From positions 214,819 through 278,818 of the forward strand of contig SVTH01000001.1 in the NCBI GenBank assembly GCA_015063885.1: a stretch of DNA of 64,000 nt. Reading direction: 5' to 3'. Under the pieces are notes generated by a model that saw nothing but the letters and a program-made list of their open reading frames with translations, ran no database searches and was not told the DNA's origin. The translations under genes and the position numbers were made by a program. The stretch is from Oscillospiraceae bacterium (GTDB lineage Bacteria; Bacillota; Clostridia; Oscillospirales; CAG-382). Below, in pieces: positions 60,156 through 64,000 of this stretch (within the stretch, counting starts at the first letter, position 1; each line of letters begins with the position of its first letter).

Positions 60156-61583
60156 ATGGAACGTAAAAGCGGCGTGCTGATGCACGTTTCCTCCCTCTAC
60201 GGCGACTATTCCACGGGAAGCTTTGGCAAGGAAGCCAAGTATTTCGTGGATTTCCTGGCAGATTGCGGCTTCTCCTATTGGCAGGTCCTGCCCTTCTGCA
60301 TGACGGACGAGTATAACTCTCCCTATAAATCCTATTCCTCCTTCAGCGGCAACCTCTATTTCGTGGATCTTCCCGCCCTGTACGAAAAAGGACTCCTCAC
60401 CCAAGAGGAGCTGAACGCCGCAAAACAGAAGTCTCCCTACCTCTGCGAGTTCGACCGCTTGCAGGAAGAGCGTTTTGAGCTTCTCAAAGCCGCCTCTCTG
60501 CGGGTTAAGGACAAAACATCCATAGAGGCCTTCATCGCCGATTCTCCTTACCTGGAGGCCTTCTGCCGCTTTATGGCCCTTCGGGAAGCCAACGGCGGAA
60601 CGCCTTGGCAGACCTGGACGGCGGATACTCCGGATGACACCACCCTCTTCGCCTGGAAGTTCATCCAGTACGAATTCTTCACCCAGTGGCAGGAGATCCG
60701 TTCTTACGCCAACGGCAAGGGCATCAAGCTCATTGGCGACATTCCCATTTACGTAGCCCTGGACAGCGCTGACGTTTGGAGCGCTCCCGACCAGTTCAAG
60801 CTGGATAAAAACCTCAATCCCACCCACGTGGCAGGGGTTTCTCCCGACTACTTCAGCGCCGACGGACAGCTGTGGGGCAACCCCCTCTACGACTGGGCGG
60901 CCATGAAAAAGGACGGCTACGAATGGTGGTGCGACAGGATCCGCCACATGGCGGCCATGTTCGACACGGTGCGCATCGACCACTTCCGCGCCTTCGCCTC
61001 CTATTGGTCCATCCCCGCCTCCTCCGCAACGGCCAAAGCAGGGAAGTGGATCAAGGGTCCGGGTATGCCCTTTATCAAGGCCATCAAGGCCGCCGCAGGG
61101 AAAACGGAGATCATTGCCGAGGACTTGGGCGACATCACTCCCGACGTCTACAAGCTGGTGCAGGACAGCGGCTTCCCGGGCATGAAGGTGTTCCAGTTCG
61201 GCTTCCTGTCCGACGATAACAGCACCCACCTGCCCCACAACTATCCCGCCAACGCCGTGGCGTATACGGGAACCCACGATAACAACACCCTCTTGGGCTA
61301 TTTGTGGGAGCTGGACGACCCCACCCGCAGGAAGATGCTGGCCTACTGCGGCCATTCGGGAGACTGGAAGAACGGCTGTGAGAGCATCATCCGCACCATG
61401 TTCGCCAGCCACGCCGATCTGGTCATGATGCCCATTCAGGATCTTTTGGGCTACGGATGCGATACCCGCCTGAACACCCCCGGCAGAGCCGACGGCAACT
61501 GGGCCTACCGCATCACCAAGGAACAGCTGGATTCCATCGACAAAGCCCGCTTCCGCAAGCTGAACCGTATGTACCACCGCTAA
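60156..61583 (+). CDS. malQ: 4-alpha-glucanotransferase
   Basis: A 475-residue GH77 amylomaltase that transfers maltosyl and longer alpha-1,4-glucan units, recycling maltodextrins. SGVLMHVSSLYGDYSTGSFG is the family N-terminus. LPFCMTDEYNSPYKSYSSF, LIGDIPIYVALDSADVW and VSPDYFSADGQLWGNPLYDW are typical. The nucleophile Asp is in VRIDHFRAF near residue 272, the acid/base Glu in IIAEDLGDITP near 325 and the stabiliser Asp in YTGTHDNNT near 375. It has its own consensus promoter and a strong terminator; no other glycogen genes are adjacent. Confidence 0.96.
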   Translation: MERKSGVLMHVSSLYGDYSTGSFGKEAKYFVDFLADCGFSYWQVLPFCMTDEYNSPYKSYSSFSGNLYFVDLPALYEKGLLTQEELNAAKQKSPYLCEFDRLQEERFELLKAASLRVKDKTSIEAFIADSPYLEAFCRFMALREANGGTPWQTWTADTPDDTTLFAWKFIQYEFFTQWQEIRSYANGKGIKLIGDIPIYVALDSADVWSAPDQFKLDKNLNPTHVAGVSPDYFSADGQLWGNPLYDWAAMKKDGYEWWCDRIRHMAAMFDTVRIDHFRAFASYWSIPASSATAKAGKWIKGPGMPFIKAIKAAAGKTEIIAEDLGDITPDVYKLVQDSGFPGMKVFQFGFLSDDNSTHLPHNYPANAVAYTGTHDNNTLLGYLWELDDPTRRKMLAYCGHSGDWKNGCESIIRTMFASHADLVMMPIQDLLGYGCDTRLNTPGRADGNWAYRITKEQLDSIDKARFRKLNRMYHR

Positions 61584-61586
61584 AAA

Positions 61587-61622
61587 ACAGAGCCGATACG
61601 AAAAACTCGTATCGGCTCTTCT
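61587..61622. terminator. bidirectional terminator
   Basis: AGAGCCGATACGA pairs with TCGTATCGGCTCT around AAAAC; between malQ and the convergent binding-protein genes. Confidence 0.95.
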
Positions 61623-61640
61623 TATGTTGTTCAGCAGTTT

Positions 61641-63149
61641 TCAGCCTTCCAGATTTGCCAGGAAATCCTCAATGGCCAGCTCGTAAGCGGAGCGCTTGGT
61701 CTCCAGAGTGGACATATGAGAGTTGGAACCGGAAAGCAGAATGTCGGTGTAGAAGCTGAGGATGGAGCTGAAGCTGTATACCGCACCGATATCGTAGGAC
61801 TTGTTGCGGAAGACCAGATCCAGCATTTCCTCGGATTCCGTATCCTCAAATCTCTTGTTCTTCAGCGTACGCTCGTAGTACTCCTGGGTCATCAGCTCCT
61901 GGCCGTAGTAAGCCATAGCCTCCAGGGCGTAGCAGGTAGCGTCAAACTTATCCACGTTGGTTCTGGGAATACCCATGGCGGAGCACCAGTAAACGGTAAC
62001 GGTAGAGGAGTAGTTCTCCTGCTCCTTGGTCTCCTTGGGCATGGGCAGAATGCCGTAGCGGATGTTCGCCTCACGCATAGTGGGGTCGGAAACCAGAGCC
62101 ACCTTGTTGGGCATGAACAGGGCCTTGCCGTTTGCAAAGACCTGGGTCATTACGTCGTAGCAGTTGGCAACGCCTGCCTGCTCGGCGATGACGATGTTTT
62201 GCTTATCGGTGAGCATGTTGAACACGGTCTCGTAAGCTCTCACGTTGGACTCGTTGTCGATGGTGATGATGGGAACGTCGTTTTCCACACGGGTAAGGGA
62301 TTCATCGGAAGCCACCATGAAGGTGTAGGAGTCGTAGCACTGCGCCACCATACCCCAGGTGTCGTCGGTATCGGAAGCAAAGGTCATATCGGGTCCCACC
62401 TGCGCGGTAGCGGCCTTGACCATCTGATACAGAACGTCAATGGTCCATTCACCCTTTTCTGCGATCTCGTAGATGGACTCCACGCCGAAGGGCGCCGCGA
62501 TCTGGTTGTCGTTGGCAATATCCTTGTTGAAGAAGATCGCCCAGGTGGATTCGTCATCGGTGACCAAAGCGTCACCGGTGGCGAAGTATACGCGGTCCTT
62601 GATGGAAATGCTGTCGTTCAGCTTCTGATCCCAATAGGGCTGGGAGAGGTCGATGTAATCGTTCTGCTCAATATTGGCCAGATCCACGAAGGCATCCTCC
62701 AATGCGGCGGAAGCCATGTAGATAACGCCCGCTACGAATACCTGGTATTCGTCCAGACCGCTTTGAGCCTGAGCCTTTGCCTTGGCGGCAACGTCACCCT
62801 GGTGTTCGGCGTAAACCTGCTCCAGAACGATGCCGTATTCCTGGGAAAGGAGAGCGGCACGGTTATAAGCCGCGTCGTTGACAGGCTCGTTATTCAACGT
62901 CGTGGGGGCGATCTCGCAGGAGAGATAGTCGGTGGCCTTGTCGGTGAGGATCTTGATGGTCACACCGCCGAAATCCTCTTTTTCCAAACGGAATTTGTTC
63001 TCGTCCTCCACGGGGGCAGAGGCTTCACCGGAGATGCCGGTGTCGGAAAGAACTGCAGAGGTATCACCCTTGTCACCGCATGCAACGAGAGCGATCCCGA
63101 CAAAGCAAACCGCCAAGATCAGACAGAGAACCTTGTTAAGCTGTTTCAT
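61641..63149 (-). CDS. ABC transporter extracellular solute-binding lipoprotein A
   Basis: A 502-residue solute-binding lipoprotein (lipobox Cys24, LVACG) of the broad cluster-B/family 1 type for carbohydrates. Two lobes are suggested: WAIFFNKDIANDNQIAAPF and EWTIDVLYQMVKAATAQ in the first part, MREANIRYGILPMPKETKEQ and TVYWCSAMGIPRTN later. It is close in sequence to the upstream partial gene (for example the NKRFEDTESEEMLDLVFRN block against NKRFEDQESEDMLDLIFRN), so the two are recent tandem duplicates separated by 28 bases. It likely delivers sugar to permeases such as those at the left end of the window. Confidence 0.88.
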   Translation of the reverse strand: MKQLNKVLCLILAVCFVGIALVACGDKGDTSAVLSDTGISGEASAPVEDENKFRLEKEDFGGVTIKILTDKATDYLSCEIAPTTLNNEPVNDAAYNRAALLSQEYGIVLEQVYAEHQGDVAAKAKAQAQSGLDEYQVFVAGVIYMASAALEDAFVDLANIEQNDYIDLSQPYWDQKLNDSISIKDRVYFATGDALVTDDESTWAIFFNKDIANDNQIAAPFGVESIYEIAEKGEWTIDVLYQMVKAATAQVGPDMTFASDTDDTWGMVAQCYDSYTFMVASDESLTRVENDVPIITIDNESNVRAYETVFNMLTDKQNIVIAEQAGVANCYDVMTQVFANGKALFMPNKVALVSDPTMREANIRYGILPMPKETKEQENYSSTVTVYWCSAMGIPRTNVDKFDATCYALEAMAYYGQELMTQEYYERTLKNKRFEDTESEEMLDLVFRNKSYDIGAVYSFSSILSFYTDILLSGSNSHMSTLETKRSAYELAIEDFLANLEG

Positions 63150-63177
63150 GTGTTACGATCCTTTCTTGTGAATTGAT

Positions 63178-64000
63178 TTATTCCAGAAACATATCGGCAA
63201 AGTCGTCAATGGCTTCCTGAAAAGCGTCTCTCCTGGAATCCAATGCGGAAACGTGAGTGTTGTTGCCGGAGATGAGGATGGTATCGTAGAAGCCAAGCAT
63301 ATCGTTTGCAAAGTTCAGCACGATGCCCACGTCGTAGGTTCTGTTGCGGAAGATGAGGTCCAGCATATCCTCGGATTCCTGGTCCTCGAATCTCTTGTTC
63401 TTCAAAGTACGGTCGTAGTATTCGGGGGTGAGCATTTCCATACCGTAGTATGCCAGCGCTTCCATAGCGTAGCAGGTAGCGTCCAGCTTCTCCACGTTGC
63501 TGGTGGGAATGGCCATGGCGGAGCACCACCAAACGGTGATGGTGGAGGTGTAATCCTCCTGGGTCTCGTCGATCTTGGGCATGGGAAGCAGACCGTAGCG
63601 GATATTGGCGTTACGCATCACGGGGTTGGAAACGGTGCCGATCTTCTCGGGGGTGAACAATGCACCGCCGTTTGCAAAGATCTGCACGATCTCCTCGTAC
63701 CTGTTGGAGGAGGATCTGCCCTCCACCTCTGCCAAAGAACAAACGGTCTTATCGTTGAGGATGTTGTGAACTCTGTCGTACGCCTCGATGTTGCCCTCGT
63801 CGCCGATGGTGATGTAGGGAACGCCGTCCTCGTCCAATTTGGTCATGGTGTGGCCGCCCGCAACGGTAAAGGTATAGCCGTCGTAAGCCTGGGCGCTGAT
63901 ACCCCAAACGTCGTCGGAGGAAGCGGACCAGCTCATGCCGTCGCCGTTGTCGTTGACCACCTTCTTGGCCATCTCGTACATCACGTCGATGGTCCAGTCG
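63178..64000 (-). CDS. ABC transporter extracellular solute-binding protein B (5' truncated)
   Basis: The C-terminal part (at least 273 residues) of a solute-binding protein whose start lies to the right of the window; the frame stays open to base 64000 and reads DWTIDVMYEMAKKVVND at the edge. It aligns along its length with the next gene, sharing IRYGLLPMPK, WWCSAMAIPTSNVEKLDATC and MEALAYYGMEMLTPEYYDRT. Differences cluster in the middle (GGHTMTKLDEDGVPY), perhaps affecting ligand choice. Tandem paralogous binding proteins suggest either dosage or a broadened sugar range. Confidence 0.88.
   Translation of the reverse strand, partial: DWTIDVMYEMAKKVVNDNGDGMSWSASSDDVWGISAQAYDGYTFTVAGGHTMTKLDEDGVPYITIGDEGNIEAYDRVHNILNDKTVCSLAEVEGRSSSNRYEEIVQIFANGGALFTPEKIGTVSNPVMRNANIRYGLLPMPKIDETQEDYTSTITVWWCSAMAIPTSNVEKLDATCYAMEALAYYGMEMLTPEYYDRTLKNKRFEDQESEDMLDLIFRNRTYDVGIVLNFANDMLGFYDTILISGNNTHVSALDSRRDAFQEAIDDFADMFLE

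Noticed and set aside
1..64000. Prophage, insertion sequence, integrase or attachment site next to the two tRNA genes
   Set aside because: No transposase, integrase, phage structural gene or direct repeat of a tRNA end was seen; neighbouring genes are chromosomal housekeeping genes.

Overview
The window looks like a chromosomal segment of a low-to-mid GC, Gram-positive, spore-forming anaerobe of the Clostridia, probably a gut or rumen member of the Oscillospirales or a neighbouring order. Reasons: a sporulation sigma factor (sigG), many lipobox lipoproteins, strong AGGAGG-type ribosome sites, consensus TTGACA-17-TATAAT promoters, a Gram-positive SOS box (GAAC-N4-GTTC) at recA, the order recA-recX-rimO-pgsA-cysS-mrnC-lexA, a dockerin-bearing LRR surface protein, and O2-sensitive enzymes such as radical SAM and Fe-S flavoproteins. 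The genus assignment is inference. No phage, insertion sequence, CRISPR array or rRNA was seen.

Layout. 0-7.6 kb: a plus-strand carbohydrate ABC-transporter operon with three permease genes, an NHL/TPR/Yip1-like membrane protein and a DUF5696 secreted protein. 7.7-17.5 kb: asnA, an SDR enzyme, lipoproteins, tRNA-Pro, ruvX, a 73-aa protein with a sigma-G-like promoter, a CE2-like esterase, a PflX-like radical SAM protein, and the minus-strand run aroF-dut-transglutaminase lipoprotein. 17.7-26.1 kb: large secreted proteins (DUF4855 lipoprotein; LRR, Cys-rich repeat and dockerin protein) and a GHL10 glycoside-hydrolase-like protein. 26.2-32.3 kb: a radical SAM protein, a guanylate kinase, and a TetR-controlled module of an OYE-type Fe-S flavoenzyme with two-subunit aconitase X. 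32.3-40.4 kb: a degenerate sensor-like protein, an esterase, a DUF4886 protein, asnB, a lipoprotein, sigG and a membrane protein. 40.4-43.8 kb: a second, lipid-anchored GHL10 protein. 43.8-48.8 kb: a tiny transcription unit encoding a 33-residue peptide, then two methyltransferases, MTA/SAH nucleosidase, tandem GNAT, Nudix and a P-loop kinase, several start-stop coupled. 48.9-56.6 kb: prs, recA to lexA, tRNA-Lys. 56.7-60 kb: ferritin, CoA-disulfide reductase-rhodanese, a Crp/Fnr regulator and thioredoxin. 60-64 kb: malQ and tandem paralogous solute-binding lipoproteins.

The most interesting points are the TetR/OYE/AcnX module with its perfect palindromic operator, the 33-codon transcription unit before the methyltransferase operon, two divergent gene pairs whose only visible plus-strand promoter lies at the far 3' end of the opposing gene (excludon-like), the sigG leader hairpin that buries its Shine-Dalgarno sequence, and the sigma-G-type promoter before the 73-aa gene. 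All calls come from reading the sequence and its translations; no database search was run.
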